Source of the DNA: Dugong dugon
Lineage: Eukaryota > Chordata > Mammalia > Sirenia > Dugongidae
Direction: 5' to 3'
Assembly: GCA_030035585.1 (NCBI GenBank)
Contig: CM057460.1
Span: 129,316,714 to 129,380,713 of the forward strand
Length of the DNA stretch: 64,000 nt
A model generated the notes under the pieces. That model saw nothing but the letters and a program-made list of their open reading frames with translations. It did not search any database and had not been told where the DNA came from. Made by a program: the position numbers and the translations under genes. Positions 33,010-44,911 of the stretch are shown one piece after another. Every line of letters begins with the position of its first letter. Position 1 is the stretch's first letter.

Positions 33010-36000
33010 AAAATAACAGCACTAAACTCATACCTATCAATAATTACACTGAATGTAAATGGACTAAACGCACCAATAAAGAGACAGAGAGTGGCAGAAT
33101 GGATAAAAAAAAAAATGGTCTGTCTATATGCTGCCTACAAAAGACATGTCTTAGACTTAAAGACACAAACTGAAACTCAAAGGAAGGAAAAACATATATC
33201 AAGCAAACAACAATCAAAAAGAGGAGGAGTGAAAATGTTAATCTCTGAAAAAATTGACTTTCAAGCAAAATCCACCACAAAGGATAAGGAAAGATGCTAT
33301 ATAATGATTAAAGGGTCAATACACTAGGAGGACATAGCGATAATAAATATTTACACACCAAACAACAGGGCTCCAAAATACATAAAACAAACTCTAACAG
33401 CACTGAAAAGAGAAATAGACAGCTCCACAGTAATAGTAGGGGACTTCAACACACCACTTTGGGTAAAGGACATAACATACAGAAAGAAGCTCAATAAAAA
33501 CACAGAAGATCCAAATACCACAGTCAACTAACTTGATCTCTTAGACATATACAGCACATTACACCCAATAGCAGCCAAGAATACTTTCTTTTCCAGCGTT
33601 CATGGAACATTCTCCAGAATAGACCACATATTAGGCCACAAAGAAAGCCTTAACAGAATTCAAAACATCGAATATTACAAAGCATCTATTCTATAAAGCC
33701 ATAAAAGTAGAAATCAATAACAGAAAAAGCAAGGAAAAAAAATCAGGTACATGGAAACTGAACAACGCCTTGCTCAAAAGGTACTAGGTTATAGAAGAAA
33801 TTGAAGACAGAATAAAGAAATTCACAGAATCAAATGAGAATGAAAACACATCCTACCAGAACCTTTGGGACACAGCAAAAGCAGCGCTCAAGGGTCAATT
33901 TATAGCAATAGATGCACACATCCACATAGAAGAATGGCCCAAAATCAATACAGTAATCCTACAACTCAAACAAGTATAAAGAGAGCAGCAAAAGAAGCCC
34001 CCTGACACAGAAGAAAGGAAATAATAAGAATTAGAGCAGAATTAAATGAAACAGAGAATAGAAAAACAATTGAAAGAGTTAACAAGACTAAAAGTCGATT
34101 CTTTGAAAAGATCAACAAAATCAATAAACCATTGGCCAAACTGACAAAAGAAAAACACAAGAGGAAGCAAATAACCTGAATAAGAAATGAGATGGGTGAT
34201 ATCACAACAGACCCAACTGAAATTAAAAGAATCATAACAGAATACTGTGTAAAACTTTACTCCAACAAATTTGAAAATCTAGAGGAAATTAACAAATTTC
34301 TAAAAACACACTACTTACCTAAACTAACACAAACAGAGGTAGAACAACTAAATAAACCCATAAGAAAAGAAGATATTGAAAAGGTAATTTAAAAACTCCC
34401 AACAAAAAAAAAGCTCTGGCCCTGACAGCTTCACTGGAGAATTCTACCAACTTTCAGAGAAGAGTTAATGCCATGACTACTAAAGGTATTTCATAGCATA
34501 GAAAATGATGGAATGCTCTCAAACTCATTCTATGAAGCCAGCATAACCCTGATACCAAAACCAGGTAAAGACACCACAAAAAAAGAAAATTACAGACCAA
34601 TATCCCTCATGAACATAGATGCAAAAATCCTTAACAAAATTCTAGCCAATAGAATTCAACAACATATCAAAAAAATAGTTCTCCATGACCCAGTGGGATT
34701 CATACCAGATATGCAGGGGTGGTTCAACACTGAAAAAATAATCAATGTAATCCATCACAAATATAAAACAAAAGACAAGAACCACATGATTTTATCAATT
34801 GGTGCAGAAAAGGCATTTGATAAAGTCCAACACCCATTCTTGATATAAGCTCTCAGCAAAATAGGAATAGAAGGGACACTCCTCAACATAATAAAGGGCA
34901 TTTATACAAAGCCAACAACCAACATCATCCTAAATGGAGAGAGTCTGAATACATTCCCCATGAGAACAGGAACCAGACAAGGATGTCCTTCCTTTATCAC
35001 CACGTTGATTCAACATTGTGCTGGAGGTCCTAGCCAGAGAAATTAGGCTAGAAAAAGAAATAAAAGGGATCCAAAGTGGTAAGGAAGAAGTAAAAGTATC
35101 CCTATCTGCAGGTGAAATGATCTTATACACAGAAAACCCCAAAAAATCTACAAGAAAACTACTGGAACTAATGGAAGATTTCAGCAAAGTATCAGGATAC
35201 AAAACAAACACAAAAATCAGTTGGATCCCTCTACACCAACAAAGAGAACTTCGAAGAGGAAATCACCAAATCAATACCATTTAAAATAGTCCCCAAGAAT
35301 AAAATACTTAGGAATAAATCTAACCAGAGACATAAAAGACCTATACAATGAAAACTACAAGACACTATTGCAAGAAACCAAGAGATCTACGTAAGTGGAG
35401 AAACATACCTTGCTCATGGATAGGAAGACTCAACATTGTGAAAATATCAGTTCTACCCAAAGCAGTGTACAGATACAATGTAATCCCAATCCCAATTCCA
35501 ACTTTTTTTTATTGTTGTAATTTAAGTGAAAGTTTACAATTCAAGTTAGTCTCTCATACAAAAATTAATACATACAGTTATGCGACCCTAATTGCTCTCC
35601 CTACACTGTGACAGCACACTCTTCCTTTCCACCCCTGATTTCCCGTGTCCACTCAACTAGCTCCTGACCCTCTCCACACTCCCATCTCACCTCTGGACAG
35701 GAGCCACCCATTTAGTCTCATGTATCTACTTGAGCCAAGAAGCACACTCCTCATGAGAATCACTTTATGTCCCACAGTCTATTCTAATCTTTATCTGAAG
35801 AGTTGGCCTCGTGTATGGTTCCAGTTCTAGGTTGACGGAGAGTCCAGGTGCCATGCTTTCTCAGGTTCCTCCAGTCTCGGACCATTAAGTCTCGTCTTTT
35901 TACTAGAATTTGAGTTCTGCACTCCACTTTCCTCTTGCTCCATCAGGGACTGTCTGTTGTGTTCCCTGTCACGGTGGTCATTGGTGGTAGCCGGGCATCA

Positions 36001-37773
36001 TCTAGTTCTCCTGGTCTCAGGCTGATGCAGTCTCTGGTTTAGGTGGCTCTTTCTGTCTCTTGGGCTAATACTTTTCCTGTGACTTTTGTATACTTCAATC
36101 TCCTTTGTTCCAGATCAGTTGGGACAAACTGATGCATCTTACATGGCTGCTCACTAGCTTTTAAGACCCCAGACGCCGCTCACCAAAGTAGGATGCAGAA
36201 CATATTCTTAATCAACTTTGTTATGCCAGTTGACCTACATGTCCCCTGAAAGTATGGTCCCCAGATCCCCACTCCTGCTACTCTGTCCCTCAAAGTGTTC
36301 GGCTGTATTCAGGAAACTTCTTAGCTTTGGTTTAGTCCAGTTGTGCTGACTTCCCCTGTAGTGTGTGCTGTCCTTACCTTCACCAAAGATAATTCTTGAA
36401 ATGACATTTTTTAATGAGATGGAAAAACAAATCACCAACTTCATATGGAAAAGGGAGAGGCCCCAGCTAAGTAAAGCATTACTGAAGAAGAACAAAGTGG
36501 GAGGCCTCACACTACCTGATTTTAGAACCTATTATACGTCTAAGGTGGTCAAAACAGCCTGGTACTGGTACAACCACAGATATGTAGACCAACAGAACAG
36601 AATTGGGAATCCAGACATAAATTCATCTACCTAGGAGCAGCTGATATTTGACAAAGGCCCAAAGTCTGTTAACTGGGGAAAAAATAGTCTCTTTAACAAA
36701 CGGTGCTGGCATAAAACTGGATATCCATCTGCAAAAAATTGAAACAAGACCTATACCTCACACCATACACAAAAACTAACTCAAAGACCTAAATATAAAA
36801 TCCAGAATGATAAAGATCATGAAAGAAAAAATAGGGACAACACTAGAAGCCCTAATACATGGCATAAACAGAATACAAAACATAACTAACAATGCATAGA
36901 CACCAGAAGAGAAACTAGATAACTGGAAGCTCCTAAAATTCAAACGCTTCTGCTCATCAAAAGACTTCACAAAAAGAGTAAAAAGACAACCAACAGACTG
37001 GGAAAAAATTTTTGGCTACGACATATCTGATCAGGGTCTAATATCTAAAATCTAGAAGCTACTGCAAAACTTCAACCTCAGAAAAACAAATAACCCAATT
37101 AAAAAATGGGCAAAGGATATGATCAGGCAGTTCACCAAAGAAGCCATTCAGGCATGAGGAAATGCTCACAATCATTAGCTATTAGAGAAATGTATATCAA
37201 AACTACAATGAGATACCATCTCACCCCAACAAGGCTAGTGTTAATCAAAAAAACTCAAATTAATAAAGGTTGGAGAGGTTGTGGAGAGACTGGAACACTT
37301 ATACACTGCTGGAGGGAATGTAAATGGTACAATCACTTTGGAAATTGATGTTGTACTTCCTTAAAAAGCTAGAAATAGAAGAACCATATGATCCCACAAT
37401 CCCACTCCTTGGAATATAACCTAGACAAATGAGAGCCGTCACACGAATAGATATATGCACACCCGTGTTCATTGCAGCACTGTTCATAATAGCAAAAAGA
37501 TGGAAACAACCTAGGTGTCCATCAGTGGGCAAATGGATAAACAAATTATAGTATATTCACAAAATGGAATACTACGCAATAATTAAGGACAACAATGAAT
37601 CTGTAAAACATCTCCTAACATGGATGAATCTGGAAGGCATTATGCTGAGTGAAATTAGTCAGTCGCAAAAGGACAAATATTGTATAAGGCCAATATTATA
37701 CGAACTCAAGAAAAGGTTTAAACCCAGAAAACATTCTTCGATGGTTACTAGGGAGGAGAGGGTTATTCACTAA
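33010..37773 (+). pseudogene. L1 ORF2 (endonuclease-reverse transcriptase), copy 1
   Basis: L1 ORF2 nicks DNA and reverse-transcribes L1 RNA at the nick. Domains in order: endonuclease from about 33030 (ITLNVNGLNAP; VGDFNTPL near 33436; SRIDHI near 33612), RT ([19 protein letters not shown] near 34590; motif [11 protein letters not shown], where Asp is now Gly; motif C region SAGEMILY, where FADD is expected), and the C-terminal Cys-rich block ([15 protein letters not shown] near 37278). It is broken by stops (for example 33325, 34390, 34846), frameshifts and the nested L1 at 35502-36398. The remaining frame ends at 37773. It cannot be active. Confidence 0.9.
35502..36398 (-). mobile_element. 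Antisense L1 3' UTR fragment nested in copy 1
   Basis: This 0.9-kb segment is the reverse complement of the L1 3' UTR seen at 37790-38640. Matching words include 'ggaccattaagtctcgtc', 'ctccatcagggactgtctg', 'cacggtggtcattggtgg' and 'acccctgatttcccgtgtcc'. Its poly-A end is the T run at 35503-35510. Host ORF2 resumes with 'aaatgacattttttaatgag'. It is a 5'-truncated insertion made after copy 1. I see no clean target duplication. Confidence 0.88.
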
Positions 37774-38656
37774 CTAGCTAGCAGACAAGAATTATCTTAG
37801 GTGAAGGGAAGGACAACACACAATACAGGGGAAGTCAACACAACTGGACTAAACCAAAAGCTAGGAAGGTTCCTGAACACAAACCCTTCGAGGGACAGAG
37901 TAGCAGGGGCAGAGGTCTGGGGACCATGGTTTCAGGGGACGTCTAGGTGAACTGGCATAACAAAGTTTATTAAGAAAATGTTCTGCATCCTACTTTGGTG
38001 AGAGGCATCTGGGGTCTTAAAAGCTTGCAAGCGGCCATCTAAGATGCATCAATGGGTCCCAACCCATCTGGAGCAAAGGAGAATGAAGAACACCAAAGAC
38101 ACAAGGAAAATATTAGACCAAGAGACAAAAAGGACCACATAAACCAGAGACTCTATCAGCCTGAGACCATAAGTACTAGATGGTGCCCAGCTACCACCAA
38201 TGACTGCCCTAACAGGGAACACAACAGACAGTCCCTGATGGAGCAGGAGAAAAGAGGAGTGCAGTAAAAAGACCAGACTTAATGGTCTGACTGAGACTGG
38301 AAGAACTCTGGAAGCCATGGCCCCCAGACTCTCTGTTAACCCAGAACTAAAACCATTCCCAAAGCCAACTCTTCAAAGAACAGACATAAAATGATACTTG
38401 TAAAGAGTGTGCTTCTTAGCTCAAGTAGATGCATGAGATTAAATGGGCAGCTCCTATCCAGAGGTGAGATGAGAAGGCAGAAGGGATAGGAGCAGGTTGA
38501 ATGGACACTGGAAATCCAGGGTGGAAAGGGAAGAGTGTGTGGTCACATTACAGGGATAGCAACTAGCATCACATAACAATGTATGTACAAATTTTTGTAT
38601 AAGAAACGAACTTGAGCTGTAAACTTTCACTAAAGCACACACAAACACAAAAAAAT
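37774..38656 (+). other. L1 copy 1 3' UTR and tail
   Basis: About 880 bases from the ORF2 stop to the tail, with 'caagcggccatctaagatg', 'agggaacacaacagacag' and 'tgtatgtacaaatttttg'. It ends in 'cacacacaaacacaaaaa', a degenerate A-rich tail, followed by the target duplication. Confidence 0.88.
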
Positions 38657-38665
38657 TACTGTCAC

Positions 38666-38735
38666 TGAAGCTTCACACCAAATGGTTCAGAATTACTTGA
38701 TGTGTGGTGGAGCCAGGGATCTTTTTTTGCTTTCA
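38666..38735 (+). mobile_element. MER5-like hAT relic, right part
   Basis: This continues the element at 30133-30200 once L1 copy 1 and one target duplication are removed. Confidence 0.55.
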
Positions 38736-39598
38736 CTTTATTTTTTTAAGTGTCCTGGTGAAACATTACTAAAAATCAGTTCTTTCAAAATTTTCAGAAA
38801 TAAAGTATACCAGGATATAAAAACAATAATTGTCATCTTTCATTTAATTCTGAGGTAAATTACTGTGTCAACTTGTGTAAAAACCATAATGACTCCTAAC
38901 AAAATATTTCGGATTTTTTTTTTTAAAGTACATATAGGCTGATTTCAGAATTCACTAAGTGTCCTAACAATCACAAGTTCTATCCACATAGACTTTGAAC
39001 ATGCTTTTCATTACCTCTGGTGGATATGTCATTTTCATTTCAGCTCTACTATTAGTTTTACATTTTATTCTTTTCCATTTTTATCTCAGCAGTAGAAAAA
39101 GGATCTTGCTCAGGACCACTGGACATACAGCTCCCGCCTTCTACTATCTATCTTGTGTCTTTATGGCCCTTCTCTTTTCCCAAGTAAGCCTAAGTTGGAA
39201 ACAAAATTCTGTCTTACCTTCCACAGAAGTCCACTTGAAGACTTCCTTTCCTTTTGAGAGCTCCTTGGAAGCTTTAGAGCAGGGGTAACACTTCCCTAAG
39301 GCAAGTTCTCTTTTTCCATTACAACATTCAGTATAGGTCTCCAAGAACTTTCATTAAGGGAAAAGTTGGTACTTTTTCCAAATTACAAGAACAACAAAAA
39401 ATAAATTAATTAATTAATGTGAGCCATTCCACATCTGATTAACTCTGCAAATGGCTTCCTGTGCTTTTCCAGATGGGCATCATGCATCCTAATTTAGAGA
39501 CATTTTCTTTGCACAAGCAATCCATTCTTTCATGTGTTTATTTTATAAGAATTTATTACCTGCCATTGTGTGCATGGTAGGGGTTGCTAAAAGTAAGA
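38736..39598. other. No recognisable feature
   Basis: Low-complexity AT-rich sequence, with open frames at 38995-39288 (+) and 39144-39344 (-) overlapping in opposite directions and lacking motifs. Confidence 0.5.
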
Positions 39599-39600
39599 GA

Positions 39601-39753
39601 TACCCATTGCTGTTGAGTCAATTCCAACTCATAGTTACCCTACAAGACAGGGTAGAACTGCCCCATAGGGTTTCCACAGAGCGGCTGGTGGATTCGAACT
39701 GCCGATCTTTTGGTTAGCAACCATACACTTAATCACTGTGCCACCAGGACTCC
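39601..39753 (-). mobile_element. AfroSINE, short subtype, full length
   Basis: Minus-strand head GGAGTCCTGGTGGCACAGTG and tail 'gagttggaattgactcaac'. The tRNA-like block 'ttggttagcaaccatacac' and 'gtggattcgaactgccgat' are well preserved. Target duplications are not clear. Confidence 0.93.
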
Positions 39754-40768
39754 TATTTAGAGAGCTGTTTGTTGTATGGAGACTAAATCCATCTACAAAG
39801 TGACCTACATAAACTGGAAATCTTAAGAGCCTTCAGATATATGGCTCTTCTTTAGGTGTTTTGATCACTTCCACTGTGGCATAAGGCAGCAGAAAAGATG
39901 ATGCAAAGGCTCATTAGCTGATTGTCAAAGCAAAGCATTCCTAGCTTCAGCCATTTGGAAATCAAGCAGGGGAACTGGGAAGATTGCCCAGCAAGCTCCA
40001 AGATGTTTCTATCATAATGAGACCATGAAACAGATTTAAATATTACAAATTTAGTTCTAGTCTTCATTTCTGAGTCTCCTACTGACCATGGACATTGAGA
40101 GAATTGATCTTATGTGTGACTTAGTAGGGTGAAGTCCTGTTATTTGTCAGGCAACTGAATGAAGTTTCCTAAGTACTAACATGCTAGGACAAGAGTTGAG
40201 TTACTAGAGGCTACTCTCTCTGAACACTGAAAGCATGAACAGTGCAGCCACCAACAGGGACAGCAGGAAGGTGCTGTCTCATTCCTTCAGTGAGTTCAGT
40301 GAATTCTTGCCCAGTGTCACGACATCCTCTCTGGGCTTCACTTTCTTCAGGTCCAGTATGTTAGACTATGGATTTCTAAGGTACAGGCAAGGCTTATGAT
40401 TTCCTTTCTATGATGCTTTGAATGTGTTTTGATTCCAGAAGGAAGGCAGATTACCTTTTATATAACGATTAGAAGATAGCCACATAAGTTGAGATACACT
40501 TCAGTACTTTAAAAATACAATGATGTATAGAGGTATGGATACAGAATCTGAAAAAATTTAAATACTGAATAAGAACTCTGGTTAAGGAAAACCAAACCCT
40601 TATAAATATCATTTGCTCCAAGAAAGATATACTGTGTATCTTGAGCAAATTTGGATTCAAGACTGTTTTAGATAGCCATCTTTATTTTCATTAAAATATA
40701 GTCGATACTTTATTGGCACATTTGAAGTTTAAAGTGATGTTTAATTTAGAAAACATGCAGATATATTA
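39754..40768. other. No recognisable feature
   Basis: No gene, RNA or repeat recognised. Confidence 0.5.
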
Positions 40769-40769
40769 A

Positions 40770-40961
40770 CAGGGGCAAATTAACCAGTAAACACTGTATG
40801 CACCGGCTTATGGTAAGCAAGCTACGCCCGGGCTTAATAGTAGTTACTTACTAATCTGTAGTGAAGATTTGGTGAAACCCAGGTGAAATCGTTCACTACA
40901 GATTAGTAAGTAAGCACAATTATGCCTGTGTGTACCTTGCTCATTGGGTAATCTATCCCTG
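40770..40961. mobile_element. Palindromic unit with long hairpin, unclassified
   Basis: It begins CAGGGGCAAATTAACC and ends GGTAATCTATCCCTG, whose reverse complement CAGGGATAGATTACC is similar. Inner arms at 40844-40865 and 40892-40913 are a perfect 22-base inverted repeat (left arm begins TTACTTACTAATC). The stem extends by GATTT/AAATC with a one-base bulge and a 15-base loop. The two halves look like two copies of a roughly 70-95 bp unit joined head to head. Related units lie at 46890 and 47084. No protein is encoded. A MITE or a rearranged terminal repeat is possible. Confidence 0.6.
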
Positions 40962-40962
40962 T

Positions 40963-41343
40963 ACATTGCAGATGTTATTCACCTTTTGTGTTTCCATTAT
41001 GCTCGGTCATCTATTTCCGTATTAAATTGTTCAATTGGTGTCTAATATCTGTTCTAATATCTGTTCAACAACAGCCACAACTAATGGGGCCATAAAGGAG
41101 CAAAACTGACTTATGTGAAGTTTAGTGTTTTTTCTCTGTTCACCCTCTAGGAGAACAAAACCTAGACAGTTTAAGGGAGAAAGGCCGGTAACAAGCAAAG
41201 AAAATGCATCCAACTGATTGTTTATCCCTGAACATGTAAGCAAGAATTGCTGCTTCCTAGAAAACATTCTTTGTAAGTAGGGGTCTAGATATTAGGGAGA
41301 ATAAAATATGGCCATGTAAAAATACCCACTTTAAACCTATGTT
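40963..41343. other. No recognisable feature
   Basis: Contains a small direct repeat 'tctaatatctgt' twice near 41040-41063; otherwise nothing is recognised. Confidence 0.5.
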
Positions 41344-41351
41344 ATAAGTAA

Positions 41352-42446
41352 CATACCTGTGTTTTATTGACTATGCAAAGGCATTCGATTGTGTGGATCA
41401 TAACAAATTATGGATAACATTGCAAAGAATGGGAATTCCAGAACACTTAATTGTGCTCATGAGGAACCTGTACACAGATTAAGAGGCAGTTGTTCGGACA
41501 GAACAAGGGGATATTGCATGGTTTAAAGTCAGGAAAGGTGTGTGTCAGGGTTGTATGTTTCACCACACCTATTCAATCTGTATGCTGAGCAAATAATAGG
41601 AGAAGCTGGACTATTAGGAAGAAAGGGACATCAGGATTGGAGGAAGACTCATTAACAACCTGTGATATGCAGATGACACAACCTTGCTTGCTGAAAGTGA
41701 AGAGGACTGAAACACTTACTTGTGAAGATCAAAGACCACAGCCTTCAGTATGGATTACACCTCAACGTAAAGAAAACAAAAATCCTCACAACTGGAACAA
41801 TAAGCAACATGATGACAAACAGAGAAAAGATTGAAGTTGTCAAGGATTTCATTTGACTTGGATCCACAATCAACACCCATGGAAGCAGCAGTCAGGAAAG
41901 CAAGACACATTGCTTTGGGCAAATCTGCTGCAAAAGACCTCTTTAAAGTGTTGGAAAGTGAAGATGTCACCTTGAAGACTAAGGTGCGCCTGACCCAAGC
42001 CACGGTATTTTCAGTCGCATCGTATGCATGCAAAAGCTGAACAATGAATAAGGAAGACTGAAGAAGAATTGATGCCTTTGAATTGTCGTGTTGGAGAAGA
42101 ATATTGAATATACCATGGACAGCCAAAAGAACAAACAAATTTGTCTTGGAAGAAGTACAACCAGAATGCTCCTTAGAAGGAAGGATGGCGAGACTACATC
42201 TTGCATACTTTGGACATGTTGTCAGAAGGGATCAGTCCCTGGAGAAGGACATCATGCTTGGTAAAGTACAGGGTCGGCAAAAAAGAGGAAGACCCTCAAC
42301 AAGATGGATTGACACAGTGGTTGCAATAATGGGCTCAAGCATAACAACGATTGTGAGCATGGCACAGGACTGGGCAATGTTTCGTTCTGTGGTGCATAGG
42401 GTTGTTATGAGTTGGAACTGACTTGATGGCACCGAACAACAACAAC
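41352..42446 (+). mobile_element. RTE-type LINE, 5'-truncated
   Basis: A perfect 8-bp target duplication ATAAGTAA lies at 41344-41351 and 42447-42454, giving a 1095-bp insertion. It ends 'ttggaactgacttgatggc' then ACCGAACAACAACAAC, the (AAC)n-type tail typical of RTE/BovB. The tail words GAGTTGGAACTGACTTGATGG match AfroSINE 3' ends, supporting the view that AfroSINE uses RTE machinery. The insertion contains the RT palm and the C-terminal part only. Confidence 0.93.
41360..42421 (+). pseudogene. RTE reverse transcriptase, C-terminal part
   Basis: RTE reverse transcriptase copies LINE RNA at a nicked target. Motif A reads FIDYAKAFDCVDH (about 41363-41400), 'GVCQGC' lies near 41540, and the catalytic YADD lies at 41666-41677. 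After that come 'FKVLESEDVTLKTKVRLTQA' near 41942 and the C-terminal 'AYFGHVVRRDQSLEKDIMLG' near 42208, then 'RWIDTVVAIMGSS'. Several stops and frameshifts (for example near 41480 and 41600, and a shift near 42050) break it. The endonuclease domain is missing. It is inactive. Confidence 0.9.
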
Positions 42447-42493
42447 ATAAGTAATTTGGAGTTATTTGGGATTGTAATTTAAACACTATTATG

Positions 42494-42540
42494 TGCTATG
42501 AGTCGTAATCGACTCCACAGCAGTGGGTTTGGTTCAGTTT
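42494..42540 (+). mobile_element. AfroSINE 3' end fragment
   Basis: 'gctatgagtcgtaatcgac' followed by 'tccacagcagtgggtttgg' is the plus-strand AfroSINE tail. It lies about 40 bases after the RTE fragment and is severely 5'-truncated. Confidence 0.75.
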
Positions 42541-43812
42541 TTATATGCATGGGAAAAGACAAAAAAATAATACTTCAAAGAATCACCAGTATTATTTCTC
42601 ATAGTACATATACATATTTATGATGATCACATATAAATTTAAAATTAGGAATAAAAAATGGTAAGGTTTATCTTAAGAGTCTATTATCGTTCCAAAAAGG
42701 ATCTATATAGATTTTGCCTTTGGCGCACCAGCTTCAACAAAGTAGAACTAAAATTGTACTTAATTCTAAAAAGTGTATGTTCCTTTTGAATTTAATATCT
42801 AGCATTTACGATAGGATCTAATTGCAGGAGAAAAAACTGCTCAATTTTGCCTTTGAGAAATGAAGTAGGTTTTCTTCACAGACAAAATGAGTGTAATAAA
42901 TGCCAAATGTTTTAACAGATGAGTGGAGTGTTCATGATAAAAAGTAAAATAGAAGAACCCAAAGTCATCTTTAAAGTAAGTAGTTTCAGAATCAGATGGT
43001 GTATGTAACACAGCTGAAGAGATTTTACTGAAGTATAGCACATACAATGAATCTTTTCCAATGAAAATAAACTTGGTTAGGATCATAAATATGACATATT
43101 TAATTATTTTCTGGATACTCAATTATGTAATGATCAACTCTCATCCCTGCAATGATAACATAGATAAACATCCAATAAAATGATGACCCAGTAGCTTAAA
43201 TTTCAGAGTGTCTTCAAAGCTTTTAAATCAAAGCTAACATACTTTGAAGTTGAACTGATTCCAATTAGTCTTGGTACCCACAGGTCTCCAGATTTCTCAC
43301 ACACACACACACACAAAAGCCCTCAATAAATTTCAAGAAATATTTACTTTGTTAATTCCCAACATGTTTCAAATTTTCTAACTTGGAGACACAGAGTCCG
43401 GAGAACAATTTTGTTGGCCTTAGTTATGCCAACTGGATTCACGTCAATGTATTGGAAGCTCTAAGCAGTTATTTCAGGTTCTTTCCAGATTTCTAGCATA
43501 ATGAAAATCCTCTCTGGCTTGTATAGATATAATTTTAAAACTAAAATATTCATGTAAAACAAGTCCAAGACAAGAATCTCCCTAAAACCATTTCCTTCTG
43601 AATTCCTAATTCCAGATGCATAAAGCTATGTTTACTTTAGATCTGATTAGAAAAATTAGAGCATCTGCTTAGGAAGTGATAAACCCAGAGGTTTCTTCTG
43701 TCTTAAACTGAACAAAATTTCAGTGAAAGCTGTGGGATTGCATGTTTATGCTCTAGAAGTATGAGGAGGAAGTCAAGGCATAAAGGGTGCAGTAAATGCT
43801 CAGATATTTTAA
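42541..43812. other. No gene recognised; short (CA)n run
   Basis: A CA run of about 9 units lies near 43298-43314. No gene or other repeat is recognised. Confidence 0.5.
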
Positions 43813-43814
43813 AT

Positions 43815-44015
43815 GTGTATTAGGCACTTTAGATTTATTATCTGATTAAATCTTCCCAATAGCTCTATGAAGTAAATACTGTTACTTATCTTTATAATTT
43901 TATGGATGAAGAAACTGAGGCAAAGATGAACAAGTGATGAGATCTGATCATACAATTAATAACTAGCTGTGCAAAATTTAAATCCAAATCTAATACCACA
44001 GTCTAAACTTTTAAT
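43815..44015 (-). mobile_element. MIR
   Basis: 'ttaggcactttagatttat', 'caatagctctatgaagtaa', 'atggatgaagaaactgagg' and 'atcatacaattaataact' follow the MIR reverse complement. Confidence 0.75.
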
Positions 44016-44329
44016 TTATTTAACTCCATCTTTCAAGATACTCTTCTCAGTGCCACTATTTTTCAGTAGAAACATCGTTTAGGGATCATGTTGTACTGAA
44101 GCAGCGTCTGTGTCTGGGTACTGACATTTCTGTGAAACCTGGCCTCACCTCACCTCAGATCGCTGGTCGCCTGACCCGGTTCCTGGCAAACGGAGGGCAA
44201 ATTTATGACATCTTCAGAATTGTGCTGCTAGGTGTAAAGAGATGGAGGAACAACTCTGTTACCCAAAATAGCTCCTGGAACTATTAGAATTAATCTAAAA
44301 TACTTAGCCTTGTCATTGATCTGGGTAAT

Positions 44330-44450
44330 CTGCCTGTTGTAGAGAAGCGGAAAGGGAGGTAAATGACTCAGTGTCACACAGATAGTTTGTCACATTACTA
44401 GGACTAGAACACAGATCTCCTACCTCTCAGGCTATTGTCTTTCTACAGTG
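44330..44450 (-). mobile_element. MIR fragment
   Basis: 'aaatgactcagtgtcacac', 'agatagtttgtcacattac' and 'aggactagaacacagatct' resemble the MIR core on the minus strand. Confidence 0.55.
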
Positions 44451-44911
44451 TACCTTGCATTCAAAAGGTCAGTAGTTGCAAATGGTATTCCACTTGGCTG
44501 TATCTGTGTATTCTTTGATTCATGCAGTGTTTTTAAAACATGAGCCAATATTTTTTAAATGGAGATACTTCACCTAATGATATAAACTTTTGTCCCTTTG
44601 TAGGCCTCAGGCATAGACTTGGTAGGTGCCTTTATGTCAAGTAACATGGTTTTAAGAATTCTCTAAAATGCCTATCTGCTCTTCCTTCATATAACCCAGG
44701 TTCCAAATATGTCTTCCATTGTGTCACTTCAGCTCTCAAACCTTAAGAGTTTGAAGAATAAGATGGAAAATATCCCGTAGAAAACTTTATAAATAAAATT
44801 AAATTCATACTAGTATATTAAAGAGTGATAGAGGATTTGTTCTTGTAATGTGACATTGATAAGAGAAGCTAGGAGATAGTATGTGATCCCAGGGGTGTCA
44901 TCAGCTGCAGA
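44451..44911. other. No recognisable feature
   Basis: No supported gene or repeat. Confidence 0.5.

Larger units (their letters stand above)
30201..38656 (+). mobile_element. Full-length LINE-1, copy 1
   Basis: The target duplication TACTGTCAC lies at 30192-30200 and 38657-38665. Order: 5' UTR 30201-31569, ORF1 31570-32558, spacer, ORF2 about 33010-37773, 3' UTR to about 38640, and an A-rich tail. An antisense L1 fragment (35502-36398) splits ORF2. Without it the element is about 7.56 kb, matching copy 2. Both ORFs carry stops and frameshifts, and two catalytic Asp of the RT are replaced. It is complete in structure but dead in coding. Confidence 0.93.

Noticed and set aside
39844-40067. Minus-strand frame near 39852-40067 as a small gene
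   Set aside because: Seventy-one codons with no motif, and an AfroSINE adjoins the region; chance is sufficient.
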